A stretch of DNA of 64,000 nucleotides from Paenibacillus_E oryzisoli_A (GCF_050467285.1 NZ_JBCMUN010000022.1:1-64000), one strand, 5' to 3'; positions 34,623 to 43,726 are shown, counted from the first letter of the stretch. Translations and numbers: made by a program. The notes: generated by a model not told the origin, from the letters alone.

Positions 34623-35411
34623 TTATTTTTGTTCAAGTAGTTTCTTGGTATCCGGCTCTTGGCCAAACCATTTTTTATATACCGTCGTATACGTGCCGTT
34701 TTCGATAATTTTCTTGATCGCTGGGTCAAGCTTCGCTTTCAGCTCGCTGCCCTTTGGAAGCAAGATACCGTAATATTCGGATTCGAAATTTTTCGGATCG
34801 GAAATGGCAACCAATTTTTTGTTCGGATTATTTTTTACATATTCACTAACGATGGCAACGTCCGCGACGACCGCGTCTACACCGTTATTTTCAAGCTCCA
34901 TCAGTGCCAGCGTGTTGTTATCCATCCGCTTGAGCGACTTGTTGTCTGCGCCCATGATGCCCGACATCAGCGTGTCCGCTGTAGTGGAAATCTGAACGGC
35001 CACCTTCTTGTCCTTTAGGTCAGCAGCGCTTTTCACAGGACTGCCTTCTTTGACTAAGATCATGTTAATCGACTCAAAATAAGGAATCGAATAATCGTAA
35101 GATTCCTTCCGCTTTTCCGTAATGGAAACGCTGGAAATGCCGCCTTGATATTCTTTGCCTTGCTCAACACTCGTCAGCATCGTATCCCAACCGGTGTTGA
35201 CAACTTCGTAAGAAATGCCGGCTTCTTTCATGACGGCATCAAGAAACTCAATGTCAAAGCCTGTCATTTTGCCTTTATCCATGTACTCCATCGGCGCGTA
35301 TGCCGCATCGGTAGCAAATTTGATCTTAGCGCTCCCGCTGTCTTTGGATCCGCAAGCTGTCAACGCAACCAGCATCATCGCTGCTAGTGCAAAAATACTA
35401 AATCTTTTCAC
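34623..35411 (-). CDS. Amino-acid ABC transporter substrate-binding lipoprotein
   Basis: 262 aa. Lipobox LVALTACGSK, then the SBP_bac_3 fold: KFATDAAYAPMEYMDKGKMT, FDIEFLDAVMKEAGISYEVV, and AAVQIS-type region KKVAVQISTTADTLM. The residues that contact amino-acid substrates look normal for a GlnH/cystine-type protein, but the ligand cannot be told. First gene of the three-gene importer. Confidence 0.93.
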   Translation of the reverse strand: MKRFSIFALAAMMLVALTACGSKDSGSAKIKFATDAAYAPMEYMDKGKMTGFDIEFLDAVMKEAGISYEVVNTGWDTMLTSVEQGKEYQGGISSVSITEKRKESYDYSIPYFESINMILVKEGSPVKSAADLKDKKVAVQISTTADTLMSGIMGADNKSLKRMDNNTLALMELENNGVDAVVADVAIVSEYVKNNPNKKLVAISDPKNFESEYYGILLPKGSELKAKLDPAIKKIIENGTYTTVYKKWFGQEPDTKKLLEQK

Positions 35412-35445
35412 TCATCTTCCCCCGTTCTAGTTCATACCGAATCAT

Positions 35446-35474
35446 ATATTAACACTTGGTCAATAAAATGACAA
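35446..35474 (-). promoter_or_regulatory. Promoter of the amino-acid ABC operon
   Basis: Leftward: TTGTCA (35474-35469), 17-bp spacer, TAATAT (35451-35446), 35 nt before the binding-protein start. Confidence 0.55.
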
Positions 35475-35569
35475 CAGCTATGTCAGCAGGAAATTGGTGG
35501 AAAGTCGGATTTTCTGACATCTTTGTTTTCTTGCACAAAACGGAAGCGGCAGATTCGTCTTGCCCACCA

Positions 35570-35604
35570 AAGCAAAAACACCGGGATCTCTTGATCGCCG
35601 GTGT
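35570..35604 (-). terminator. Terminator of the yunC gene
   Basis: Minus strand: ACACCGG-c-GATC-aaga-GATC-CCGGTGT followed by TTTTTGC. 38 nt after the yunC stop. Confidence 0.8.
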
Positions 35605-35641
35605 CGCATACTTATCTTTTACAGCGCTATGTGTTGTTCAC

Positions 35642-35944
35642 TTACATCATTCTCAGAATGGCGTCCCTGCCTGTCATCCCTGCCACAATACCTAGATCTT
35701 CCGCCGTATAGGTCACGGACTCCAGCGGCGCATCAAGCAGCTCCTGAATCGTCCGAACACCGGTCGCCCGAGCAGCAATAATGTTGCGTTCCCGCAACCG
35801 TTCATTGAGCAGCGCCACATCCAGCGCACCGCACATAATATAGCCTTTATCCGTTGTCACAACCAGCAGCGTCGTTTTCGGCAGCTTGACTTCAATTGCG
35901 ATTGCTGTATGTCCCTCAAGGAGAATGGGTTCTACGCGCATCAT
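35642..35944 (-). CDS. yunC: YunC-like protein (DUF1805)
   Basis: 100 aa counted from the double ATG at 35944/35941; the frame is open upstream but GAGGAG lies before this pair and the family starts here (MRVEPILLEGHTAIAIEVK). Core: LPKTTLLVVTTDKGYIMCGA, LDVALLNERLRERNIIAARA, TGVRTIQELLDAPLESVTYT. DUF1805 proteins are small trimeric proteins of unknown activity; the conserved Cys in GYIMCGAL is present. Confidence 0.8.
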   Translation of the reverse strand: MMRVEPILLEGHTAIAIEVKLPKTTLLVVTTDKGYIMCGALDVALLNERLRERNIIAARATGVRTIQELLDAPLESVTYTAEDLGIVAGMTGRDAILRMM

Positions 35945-36073
35945 GCTCTGCACAGCTCCTCTTCGCAGTCTTACGGTAGTATATGCGAGGGCGGCTAGTA
36001 CGGTGTGGTGGGAGAGGGAATGTTTTTTGTAAGTCAAGACTTTCCTCGAGGCGCAGAACATATTGATTGTAAA

Positions 36074-36109
36074 ACAAATAAGGGAGACCCCGTATTCGGG
36101 CGCCTCCCT
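36074..36109 (-). terminator. Probable terminator of the PemK-like gene
   Basis: Minus strand: AGGGAGGCGCCCG-AATA-CGGGGTCTCCCT then TTATTTGTTTTAC. It is about 145 nt past the stop at 36252, so the transcript would have a long 3' tail. Confidence 0.5.
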
Positions 36110-36251
36110 CATGCCTTCTACGTAAAAGAAATGAATCCATTTACAAGGCATAGCACTTCATGTCCAAATGTCCCACTACGACTGCACGTATTTCACAGAC
36201 TAGAGACTTAATAAGTCAAGTCTATAACTCATTTTAACCATTGTCAAGAGA

Positions 36252-37037
36252 TTATTCCTTAGTCGGGGCAACCTGTTTCAAAGATAATTCTTTTTCCAAC
36301 TCTACAACCCTCTCGTTGGCCTTCATCATTTGATGTTGTAGCAGTTCTATTTGAGCTTCATATTTTTTTCTCTGTATTCGCAAGTCGGATTTAGTTTGAT
36401 TCTTCAGCTTTCTAACTAATTTATCTTTCTCTTCAATAAATTCGGTAGCAAAACGTGATGCTATTTTCTGTTCTAGCTCTTTCCATAAGGGGGTTCCTTT
36501 AATTGAAAAGTTAAGATCTCTAATGATTCGATTTTTATGTACACTGCGGATCTGATGTACAACTAGGGTGGAATTATTTTGAAACCCTACATCAAGCGTT
36601 CCACCCTTGTCAACATGAATGACGGATTTTCCCATCTCACCGTAGTAGTTCTGACCACGATTCGTAGTAATAGGTACCATCACAATGAATTTTTCGAACT
36701 CTCCTATCACAACTCCCATATGATCATAGGAAAGTTCATCTCCAATATTAAGTGTACCGAGTTTTACAAATACTACATCGCCTTTTTTATAACTCAATGT
36801 TGCGGCGTGAGTTTTTTTCTCTGTTCTCTTAGAACCATGGATTCCGTACTCTTGCCAAGAATTGAGATCAAGGATGAATTCCAAGCTTTTATGCATAGTC
36901 TGATTCGACATCATTTTATAATTATTCTGAAAAAGATGTAGAAGCTCAGTTTCCACATTACGGTTAGTGTTCGCTAATGCGGTTTTAACATTCGGTTCAT
37001 TTAATAATGATATGACTTGATTCCTATCAATTGTCAT
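36252..37037 (-). CDS. PemK/MazF-like protein with N-terminal and coiled-coil extensions
   Basis: 261 aa from the ATG at 37037. The centre (about residues 83-190) looks like a PemK/MazF fold: YKKGDVVFVKLGTLNIGDEL, DHMGVVIGEFEKFIVMVPIT, TLVVHQIRSVHKNRIIRDLN. The N-terminal ~80 residues are helical with no known domain; the last ~70 are a Lys/Glu-rich coiled coil (KLVRKLKNQTKSDLRIQRKK). Much longer than the ~110-aa toxins and no antitoxin gene is adjacent. Base composition is clearly AT-richer than its neighbours, a sign of acquisition. RNase activity is uncertain. Confidence 0.7.
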   Translation of the reverse strand: MTIDRNQVISLLNEPNVKTALANTNRNVETELLHLFQNNYKMMSNQTMHKSLEFILDLNSWQEYGIHGSKRTEKKTHAATLSYKKGDVVFVKLGTLNIGDELSYDHMGVVIGEFEKFIVMVPITTNRGQNYYGEMGKSVIHVDKGGTLDVGFQNNSTLVVHQIRSVHKNRIIRDLNFSIKGTPLWKELEQKIASRFATEFIEEKDKLVRKLKNQTKSDLRIQRKKYEAQIELLQHQMMKANERVVELEKELSLKQVAPTKE

Positions 37038-37264
37038 TTCTATCAATCACCCTATTCTTTTCAAACTAGTAAAATTATACAGCAATTCCCCTAATTTTCT
37101 CAATAATAAAGATTCCATGACCTATGCATTGACAGCTAAAAAGAAATCCCGTAAAACATTTTCCAATAATTTTCCCACGATTCCGGGCAATCCGAACTAC
37201 TTTTGCCGCCAAGATCGTGATATAGTAAGAAGACGAGCCATTTCATTTAGGACCAGGAGGCTAT

Positions 37265-37750
37265 ATGAGTCAGGGGAACTCCAATTCGAAAGCGAAGAAC
37301 GGACATCTGTTCACGGTAGAAATTTTAATTGAAGAAGGGACTAATGGCCTAGCCATGGAGAAGCTCCTTCATCTTCTGAACGTGGACACCGTCAAAGACT
37401 ACCAGATCCTCAAGGGTATCAACCTTGGGAAGCTCATCGCGCTGAACACGAATGCTGGCAAGCAGGCACCCGCACAGCCTGCGGGCAAGACCGCACCCCC
37501 CGCGGCCAAACCACCGAGTGCAGACTCCGCTCATGACATCATGCATCAACTGGAAAGCTTTAAAGCGAACAACACGTTGATCCGCCTGACCGTCATTAAA
37601 GCCCAAGGCATCAAGCTCAATCTGCCCTGCCGCATCCTCAATTTCGACCGTGACAACCAGAATGTCACCGTTTATCATGTGGATGAGAAAAAAGTGTATC
37701 TGTTCAAGCTGAATGAAATTGACGATTACGTCGCTTTCGATCAAAAATAA
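37265..37750 (+). CDS. Hypothetical protein with Ala/Pro linker
   Basis: 161 aa, ATG preceded by AGGAGG. Two small domains: residues ~13-65 (HLFTVEILIEEGTNGLAMEK ... VDTVKDYQILKGINLGKLIA) and ~95-160 (VIKAQGIKLNLPCRILNFDR, YHVDEKKVYLFKLNEIDDYV), joined by an Ala/Pro/Lys linker (QAPAQPAGKTAPPAAKPPS). The second half has a beta-rich, Sm- or PilZ-like feel, but I cannot assign a family. Followed by a bidirectional terminator. Confidence 0.75.
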   Translation: MSQGNSNSKAKNGHLFTVEILIEEGTNGLAMEKLLHLLNVDTVKDYQILKGINLGKLIALNTNAGKQAPAQPAGKTAPPAAKPPSADSAHDIMHQLESFKANNTLIRLTVIKAQGIKLNLPCRILNFDRDNQNVTVYHVDEKKVYLFKLNEIDDYVAFDQK

Positions 37751-37753
37751 GCG

Positions 37754-37795
37754 AAGGCTCCCGCGGCTAATTAATGCCAGGGAGCCTTCTTGTTA
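37754..37795. terminator. Bidirectional terminator
   Basis: AAGGCTCCC (37754-37762) pairs with GGGAGCCTT (37780-37788), then TCTTGTTATT on the plus strand. It lies between two convergent genes. Confidence 0.85.
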
Positions 37796-39649
37796 TTCCT
37801 CGGGGGCCAACGCGGCCGCCGTCATGCCCTCGCTCATCATCAGCTCGAGCGCCTCGCCTGCAATCGGCGGGCTGAACCAGTAGCCCTGCACTTCGTAGCA
37901 ACGGTTCTGGTACAGGAACTTCAGCTGATCTTCCGTTTCCACACCTTCCGCGATCACCTTCAAATTCAAATGATGCGTCATGGCAATGATCGTGGCGACG
38001 ATTGCCGCGTCATTCGGATCTTCCATGATGTCCCTCACGAACGAACGATCAATTTTGAGTTTGTCGATCGGGAATTTTTTCAAATAATAGAGTGAGCTGT
38101 AACCCGTACCGAAGTCGTCGATACTAACGCCAACGCCTAGCTCTTTGAGCTCCAGCAGCGATTGAATAGCATGATCTACATCCATCGTCATGCTCTCCGT
38201 AATTTCGAGCTCCAGATACTGCGGATCAAGCTTCGTCTGCTCTAGCACATGGCTGATTTTTCCCTTCAAGTTATGCTGGAAAAATTGGCGCATCGACAAA
38301 TTCACCGAGATGGCAATCGGCGGATAGCCCGTGTCCTGCCACAGTTTGTTCTGGCGGCATGCCGCCTTCAACACCCATTCCCCGATCGGCACGATGAGTC
38401 CCGACTCCTCTGCAAAGGGAATGAATTGACTCGGCGAGATCAATCCGCGCTCCGGATGATCCCAGCGAATCAACGCTTCGGCGCCGACAATGCGCCCGGT
38501 CTGGATCTCCACCTGCGGCTGAAAATGAAGGACAAATTCATCGTTCGCGAGTGCGCGGCGCAGCTCGTTTTCCAGCTTGAGGCGGTTAATGGACGTCAAT
38601 TTCATATCGCTGTTGAAAATCTGATAGTCGTTCCTGCCTTTGTCCTTCGCTCTCGCAAGCGCAATGTCCGCGTATTTCATCAGCATATCGGCGTCTTCGT
38701 CTTCATCGCCCGCAATCGCCACCCCGATGCTTGCCGTTACATGAAGCTCATACTGCTCGAGCAGGAATGGCGCTGTCAACACGCGGTTAATACCTGCGAT
38801 GACCGCAATGACATCGCCTGCGTCCGCAACATTCGTATAGTAAAAAGCGAACTCATCGCCTTCCGTACGCGCTAGAAAGTCGCTCTCGGTCACACAATGC
38901 GTAAATCGTTCGGCCAACTGCAGGAGCAGCATGTTCCCATAATCATAGCCGAAGCTGTCGTTCACCAATTTGAACATGTCAATATCCAAGTAAAAGACGG
39001 CGAGCTTTTGCCCGGATTTTTTGCAAATCTTCAGGCATTCGTTCAGTTGCTCTTTAAACAAGCGCCGGTTCGGCAAGCCCGTCATATCGTCGTAATAGGC
39101 CATGTAGCGAATTTGTTCGTCGCCGCGTTTGCGCTCCGTGACATCTTGACCGATCAGAATAAACCCTTGTTCGTCTGGGGCAATGGAAACGGGGACAGCC
39201 GTCACTTTCATGTCGATGCGGTAGCCGCTTTTATGCAGAACGGACGTCTCGAAGTTCACCGTCATACCCATATGCGCCGCGAGCACTCTTGCGTCATGCG
39301 CAATCTGCTCCTTCGTCATGATGGTCGTCATATCAATGACTGCGAACTCCTCCAGGGTATACCCCAGCAGAGCCTCCGCGGCTCTATTCATGCGCACGAA
39401 ACGCTGCCCTTTCTTATAGAAGAGAATCGCGTTGGGATTATGCTCAAACAAGGAATCGAGAATGTGGAACTGCTCCCTCTCATCAGGCGCGACCGTTTGG
39501 ATAGCATCCGGTTCCGTTTGACGTCTTCGCAGCCAGTAGATCAATAGCAGCGATGCCAGTAAACAAAACCAGGGAGCAAACGGCTTTAGGAAAAGGCTGA
39601 CACCTACGGCTGCGACCACATAGAAGCCAATATAAAGCCGGTTTTTCAC
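37793..39649 (-). CDS. PAS-GGDEF-EAL protein, probable c-di-GMP phosphodiesterase
   Basis: 618 aa. Two N-terminal membrane segments (LYIGFYVVAAVGVSLFL; WFCLLASLLLIYWL), a PAS domain (~60-170), GGDEF-like domain (~180-345) and EAL domain (~355-605). The GGDEF active-site motif is changed to EGDEF (ARTEGDEFAF, about 264-268), and the RxxD inhibitory site is absent, so cyclase activity is doubtful. The EAL side is intact: EALIRW, ELEITES, SIDDFGTGYSSL, KIDRSFV, AEGVET. Hence likely a phosphodiesterase with a regulatory GGDEF. Confidence 0.92.
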   Translation of the reverse strand: MKNRLYIGFYVVAAVGVSLFLKPFAPWFCLLASLLLIYWLRRRQTEPDAIQTVAPDEREQFHILDSLFEHNPNAILFYKKGQRFVRMNRAAEALLGYTLEEFAVIDMTTIMTKEQIAHDARVLAAHMGMTVNFETSVLHKSGYRIDMKVTAVPVSIAPDEQGFILIGQDVTERKRGDEQIRYMAYYDDMTGLPNRRLFKEQLNECLKICKKSGQKLAVFYLDIDMFKLVNDSFGYDYGNMLLLQLAERFTHCVTESDFLARTEGDEFAFYYTNVADAGDVIAVIAGINRVLTAPFLLEQYELHVTASIGVAIAGDEDEDADMLMKYADIALARAKDKGRNDYQIFNSDMKLTSINRLKLENELRRALANDEFVLHFQPQVEIQTGRIVGAEALIRWDHPERGLISPSQFIPFAEESGLIVPIGEWVLKAACRQNKLWQDTGYPPIAISVNLSMRQFFQHNLKGKISHVLEQTKLDPQYLELEITESMTMDVDHAIQSLLELKELGVGVSIDDFGTGYSSLYYLKKFPIDKLKIDRSFVRDIMEDPNDAAIVATIIAMTHHLNLKVIAEGVETEDQLKFLYQNRCYEVQGYWFSPPIAGEALELMMSEGMTAAALAPEE

Positions 39650-39753
39650 GAATTAGCCTCCTTATTGCTGCCTATCGAATACCGCTAGGAAGCGTTATCA
39701 TCGTCTTCATTCTACAAAGAGGCGGAATTTTCCTGCTGCCTTGTCGGAAATAG

Positions 39754-39784
39754 AAAAAAAGAGGCGGAATTTCTCCACCTCTTT
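39754..39784 (-). terminator. Terminator of the DUF423 gene
   Basis: Minus strand: AAAGAGGTGGA - GAAAT - TCCGCCTCTTTTTTTCT; 11-bp stem with one mismatch and a T run, 19 nt past the stop. Confidence 0.85.
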
Positions 39785-39802
39785 CGTCAATATTGTCGGT
39801 TG

Positions 39803-40165
39803 CTATTTCAACGCGGCAATCGCGAGCAGCACCCAACCGACCAAAAAGCTTACGCCGCCCAGTGGAGTAATCGGACCGAACACTTTCAGGCCCGTTAGGC
39901 TTAATGCATATAGACTACCCGAGAACAAAATGATACCGATGAAAATCGCCCATCCGGACGCGGTTACGAGAGAGGTATGAGGCAAACGATCTGCCAGCAA
40001 GGCGATGACAAGCAGCGCCACCGCATGAATCATATGGTAATGCACCCCGGTTTGAAACACATCGATTTTATCGGGAATGCGATCTTTCAATACATGTGCG
40101 CCGAACGCCCCTAACGCGACGGATAGAAACGCATTAATAGCGCCAATCAGTATAAACAATCTCAT
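39803..40165 (-). CDS. DUF423-family membrane protein (YwdK-like)
   Basis: 120 aa, four hydrophobic segments. Family motif at the start (MRLFILIGAINAFLSVALGA FG: GAHVL follows) and near the end (LSLTGLKVFGPITPLGGVSF). Present in most Bacillales; no known function. Stands alone between the EAL protein and a short unknown gene on the same strand. Confidence 0.92.
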   Translation of the reverse strand: MRLFILIGAINAFLSVALGAFGAHVLKDRIPDKIDVFQTGVHYHMIHAVALLVIALLADRLPHTSLVTASGWAIFIGIILFSGSLYALSLTGLKVFGPITPLGGVSFLVGWVLLAIAALK

Positions 40166-40192
40166 CTAAACTTACTTCCTTCCTGGCCTCCG

Positions 40193-40582
40193 CTACACGG
40201 CGCCAATATCGTGCTGCCCCACAATCAATTGGACAGGCTCCAGATATACGCGTGTCACGGTTGGCTGCTCAATTAGATTAATCTCAATGTCTACGACCTT
40301 ATAACGAGTCGTCTTGCCTTCCCGCTTATCAAAAACCACTTCAAATTGGCGCAGACCCAGTTGGTGGGTAAATACAGAAGAACCAATGGCAACAGCATTG
40401 ACATCATACTCTCCATGCTCGAAAACAACCTCCGACAAAATCTCCTCGTTCATATCGACGATCGTGACATACTGGCTGAATTGGTACAACATCAGGACAG
40501 AATCCCCTTTCATATGGTTACAATTGTAGTCCTGCATATATTCGCCAAAATTTGTCGATATTCCTGCTATTGTCACGCCCAA
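40193..40582 (-). CDS. Hypothetical protein
   Basis: Up to 129 aa; the true start is uncertain. No ATG in the frame has a convincing ribosome site; MLYQFSQYVTI (about residue 30) is the best internal option, with AAGGGG 12 nt before it. The C-terminal ~95 residues have alternating strands (EEILSEVVFEHGEYDV; SVFTHQLGLRQFEVVFDKRE; KVVDIEINLIEQPTVTRVYL). No family recognised. Lies between DUF423 and the AEC transporter. Confidence 0.55.
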   Translation of the reverse strand: MGVTIAGISTNFGEYMQDYNCNHMKGDSVLMLYQFSQYVTIVDMNEEILSEVVFEHGEYDVNAVAIGSSVFTHQLGLRQFEVVFDKREGKTTRYKVVDIEINLIEQPTVTRVYLEPVQLIVGQHDIGAV

Positions 40583-40591
40583 TCTACAACT

Positions 40592-41512
40592 TTATACCCA
40601 GTCCAAAAAATAAATCACAATCGGAATCGTAATCATGCTGAACAACGTCGAGGTAAACACCGCCTGTGAAGAGAATTCCGCTTCATTTTCATACTCAATG
40701 GCCAATAGCACCGAGCTCAGCGACGTCGGCACCGCACAGGACAAAATCAAGGCCTTAGCCGTCAGTCCGTAGAGTCCGAGCAGCCAGACGACGAAAAATC
40801 CGAGCAGCGGCCCCACCGCCAGCCGCAATAAATTGGAGAGCAGCACGTTCGAGAAATGGAATTCCCATTTCATCGCGCCAAGCTGCACACCTAGCGTTAG
40901 CAATGCCGTTGCCATAAACGCATTCGCGATATAGCTAATCGGCAGATGGATCGACTCCGGCACTGGCACATGGAAATAGCGAAGCAGCATCGCCAGCGGA
41001 ATGATATAAATAACCGGCAGCGACAGAATCGTTCGCATCGTCGCCTTCCAGCTCGCCCTATGTGCATTCAGCGCATATATGCCGTATGTATTTGGGATTA
41101 ACGTCTGCATAATCATAATAATAATTTGAATGGACAGCGTATACGCATTTCCGGCAAAAACCGTCTGATTCAGCGGCAGCGCATAATTGGCACTGTTGTA
41201 GAAAATGACGCTGTTGCGCATCGCAACCCGCATCCCGCGCTGGTGCTTCTGCACGCGAACGATGATTTCAATGATCGCAAACAGCAGCGAAAAGAAAATG
41301 ACAAAAAATAAGAGCACCTGCATCAGCACGGACAGGCTCATTTCGGATTCATACAGCTTCGTAAACACGATAGCCGGTGAAAACACATAAAAATTCAGCT
41401 TCGATAACGTGCGAATATCGATTTTAAATGCGCGATAGATCGTCGCCCCAATCGCAATCATAATGCTGATCGGCACGATGTTATTAATCAGAATATAGAT
41501 GAAGTAATTCAT
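40592..41512 (-). CDS. AEC-family (auxin efflux carrier type) transporter
   Basis: 306 aa with about ten hydrophobic segments. Matches the Mem_trans family: FYNSANYALPLNQTVFAG (with the conserved NY), YGIYALNAHRASWKATMRTI, and GPLLGFFVVWLLGLYG at the C-terminal half. Bacterial members move organic acids such as malate. The next gene upstream (OhrR-like) is on the same strand about 40 nt away, so the regulator may control this gene. Confidence 0.88.
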   Translation of the reverse strand: MNYFIYILINNIVPISIMIAIGATIYRAFKIDIRTLSKLNFYVFSPAIVFTKLYESEMSLSVLMQVLLFFVIFFSLLFAIIEIIVRVQKHQRGMRVAMRNSVIFYNSANYALPLNQTVFAGNAYTLSIQIIIMIMQTLIPNTYGIYALNAHRASWKATMRTILSLPVIYIIPLAMLLRYFHVPVPESIHLPISYIANAFMATALLTLGVQLGAMKWEFHFSNVLLSNLLRLAVGPLLGFFVVWLLGLYGLTAKALILSCAVPTSLSSVLLAIEYENEAEFSSQAVFTSTLFSMITIPIVIYFLDWV

Positions 41513-41554
41513 TCGCTGTTCGTCCCCGTTCCTCGCATACCCCTGTTGTCTCCG

Positions 41555-41995
41555 TTACATCGTGGCATTTACACTTGTAATGATACGCTGCAGCTGCTGA
41601 TTAAAGCTCACAATTTCTTCTTGCGAGAGCCCGCTCGCCGCGAATAGCGTCTGCGGAATGCACATGGCACGATCGTACAGCGCGCGCCCCGTCTCCGTAA
41701 GCAGGATATTCACAACCCGCTCGTCCTCCTGCGACCGCTTTCGCACCAACAACTGCTGCGCTTCCATGCGCTTCAGCATCGGCGTCAGCGTCCCGGAATC
41801 CAGGTCCAGCTTCTCGCTGAGCTCCTTGACGGTGCTTTCCTCCTGATCCCACAAGACCAGTAGTACGAGATATTGCGGGTACGTAATCCCCAGTTCTTCC
41901 AGAAGAGGACGATACATCCGCGTTATTGCTCTCGAGCTCGCATATAGACTGAAGCACAGCTGATTTTCCAATTTCAAAAATTCACTACTGCTCAT
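41555..41995 (-). CDS. ohrR: MarR-family organic-peroxide sensor, OhrR-like
   Basis: 146 aa from the ATG at 41995. It keeps the OhrR redox layout: Cys14 in ENQLCFSLYA, with Tyr18 and Tyr28 spaced as Cys15/Tyr19/Tyr29 in B. subtilis OhrR. The winged-helix region includes STVKELSEKLDLDSGTLTPM and the wing VRKRSQEDERVVNILLT. No ohrA-type peroxidase is next door, unlike the usual pair; an AEC transporter follows instead. Confidence 0.85.
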   Translation of the reverse strand: MSSSEFLKLENQLCFSLYASSRAITRMYRPLLEELGITYPQYLVLLVLWDQEESTVKELSEKLDLDSGTLTPMLKRMEAQQLLVRKRSQEDERVVNILLTETGRALYDRAMCIPQTLFAASGLSQEEIVSFNQQLQRIITSVNATM

Positions 41996-42080
41996 CGTCA
42001 AATTCCTTTCATCTATCATTTTGCAAACAATCGATTCGCTTCCAATTTAAACAATTATCCTATGGATGTCAACCTGCCAA

Positions 42081-42117
42081 AAAAGCGAAAAGAGCGCCGC
42101 TTAGGCGCCCTTCCGCT
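42081..42117 (-). terminator. Terminator of the sugar ABC operon
   Basis: Minus strand: GGAAGGGCGCC-TAAGC-GGCGCTCTTTTCGCTTTTTT, a GC-rich stem with a T-rich tail, 17 nt past the SBP stop. Confidence 0.8.
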
Positions 42118-42133
42118 CATTATCACTGCAACG

Positions 42134-43726
42134 CTACTTTATATTCGCGCTCTTCACATACTCTAACCATTGCTTTTTGTACTCCGCCTGGATTTTATCA
42201 AGACCGGCCACTTTCGCCTTCTCCATGAAGGTTTTCAGACCGCCCTCCACGTCAGCGACAAGCCCTGCTTCCAGCGGATAGAGATACTGTTTCTCCACTT
42301 GCTCCAAAGCAGCCCGCTCAGCCTGATAACTGGTATAGTCTTCAGCAAAGCCGGTGAATTTGTCCGGAGTAGCGATTTTATCCAAGTCGGAGAAAATTTG
42401 CTTCACGCCGTCATACCCTTTATCGAACAGCATGAATTCCGGGTTGCGCCATGCCCAACCCTGCATGCCTTCGCGTGGGAAGCCATTCGTGTTGCTGTCG
42501 CCGATCATTTTATAATAGCCGTTATCAACTTCATAGTTTTTACCTAAAATGCCGTACTGTGTCAATTGGTTATACGTTTTGTCCGTCACCATCTTCTCAT
42601 AAAAAGCCAACGCTCGCTCTGCGTTCTTACTGCTTTTCGGAATCGCAAAGCCGTTATGGATCGGATGCACAGGCTCGGCATGGCCTTTAATGGATGGTGC
42701 CGGGTAATACTCCAGCTTCCAATCCGGATGCGTGGAGGCGATTTTCAGCTTCTGGTCGTTGAAGCGCGTCGGATTGTCCCCGAGGTTCGCCGCAGCTTTA
42801 CCGCTTGTAATCAGATCCGTCATCGCATCTTTGGTGTTCAGGACGTTTTTGGAAATGTAGCCGGCGTCCTGCCATTTCTTCAACGTTTTCAGCTCGGCCA
42901 AATGTTCGGGAGAGCCCCAGTACGCGGTCACTTCCGACGGATTCTTGTACGGAACTTGCATGCCGTACGGCAGCGCGCCTACAGGGTCGATCGTCAAGTT
43001 TTTATACTGGTCGGAGAGACTGCCTTTCACATCGCTGTTCGCAGCGAGCGGAATCATGTCGGGCTCGTTCTTCTTGATGCCGGCCAAATATGCCTCGAAG
43101 TTCGCCAAGGAATCCGGCTTCGGCAGATTGTATTTCTGGCGCAGGTCCTCCCGCCAGATGAAACCCGTCGTCACATATTCCTTATAGGTGGCCGGGACGG
43201 TGTAGATTTTGCCGTCGATCTTCACGGCATCCCACATGTCCTTCGGCACGAAGCTGTTCAGCTTCGGCGCCGCTTTGGGCAGCAAGTCGTCGAGTGGCAG
43301 GAACGCACCCTTCTTCGCGTATGCCTGATACTGCGTCCAGTCAGCGGTGAAGATCAAGTCGACCGCTTGGCCGGAGGAGAGGAGCAGTTTATATTTTTGA
43401 TCCCAGTCGGTCCAGGTGGTGAAGTTGAATTTGACGGTTGCATTCAAATCCTTGAGCGCGAGCTTGTTAATTTCATCCTCGATCACCGGCAAATCTTTTG
43501 GCGCCGGTCCCAGCATGTAAAACTGGAGCTCCACTTTCTTCGAGATGTCGAGGCCCGCAGGCGCAGCAGGTGTAGTCTGGGCGGTGGAAGCTTCAGGCGC
43601 TTTGCTCGCAGCGGCGCTCGGCGATGGGCTGTCCGTGGATGTTGTCGAGCTGCACCCGGCAAGCAGTGAGCCGACGAGCGCAACGGCGATGGATGCGCCG
43701 AACGTATTTTTTAAATGATGTTTCAT
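42134..43726 (-). CDS. Extracellular sugar-binding lipoprotein, LplA-like
   Basis: 530 aa from the ATG at 43726, with GGGAGG 6 nt upstream. Lipobox LVGSLLAGCSSTT, Ser/Ala/Pro linker, then a solute-binding protein family 1 fold of the large LplA/YtcQ type (VELQFYMLGPAPKDLPVIED; WTDWDQKYKLLLSSGQAVDL; YTVPATYKEYVTTGFIWRED). Such proteins in Paenibacillus capture oligosaccharides from plant polymers. Last gene of the permease-permease-SBP operon. Confidence 0.92.
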   Translation of the reverse strand: MKHHLKNTFGASIAVALVGSLLAGCSSTTSTDSPSPSAAASKAPEASTAQTTPAAPAGLDISKKVELQFYMLGPAPKDLPVIEDEINKLALKDLNATVKFNFTTWTDWDQKYKLLLSSGQAVDLIFTADWTQYQAYAKKGAFLPLDDLLPKAAPKLNSFVPKDMWDAVKIDGKIYTVPATYKEYVTTGFIWREDLRQKYNLPKPDSLANFEAYLAGIKKNEPDMIPLAANSDVKGSLSDQYKNLTIDPVGALPYGMQVPYKNPSEVTAYWGSPEHLAELKTLKKWQDAGYISKNVLNTKDAMTDLITSGKAAANLGDNPTRFNDQKLKIASTHPDWKLEYYPAPSIKGHAEPVHPIHNGFAIPKSSKNAERALAFYEKMVTDKTYNQLTQYGILGKNYEVDNGYYKMIGDSNTNGFPREGMQGWAWRNPEFMLFDKGYDGVKQIFSDLDKIATPDKFTGFAEDYTSYQAERAALEQVEKQYLYPLEAGLVADVEGGLKTFMEKAKVAGLDKIQAEYKKQWLEYVKSANIK

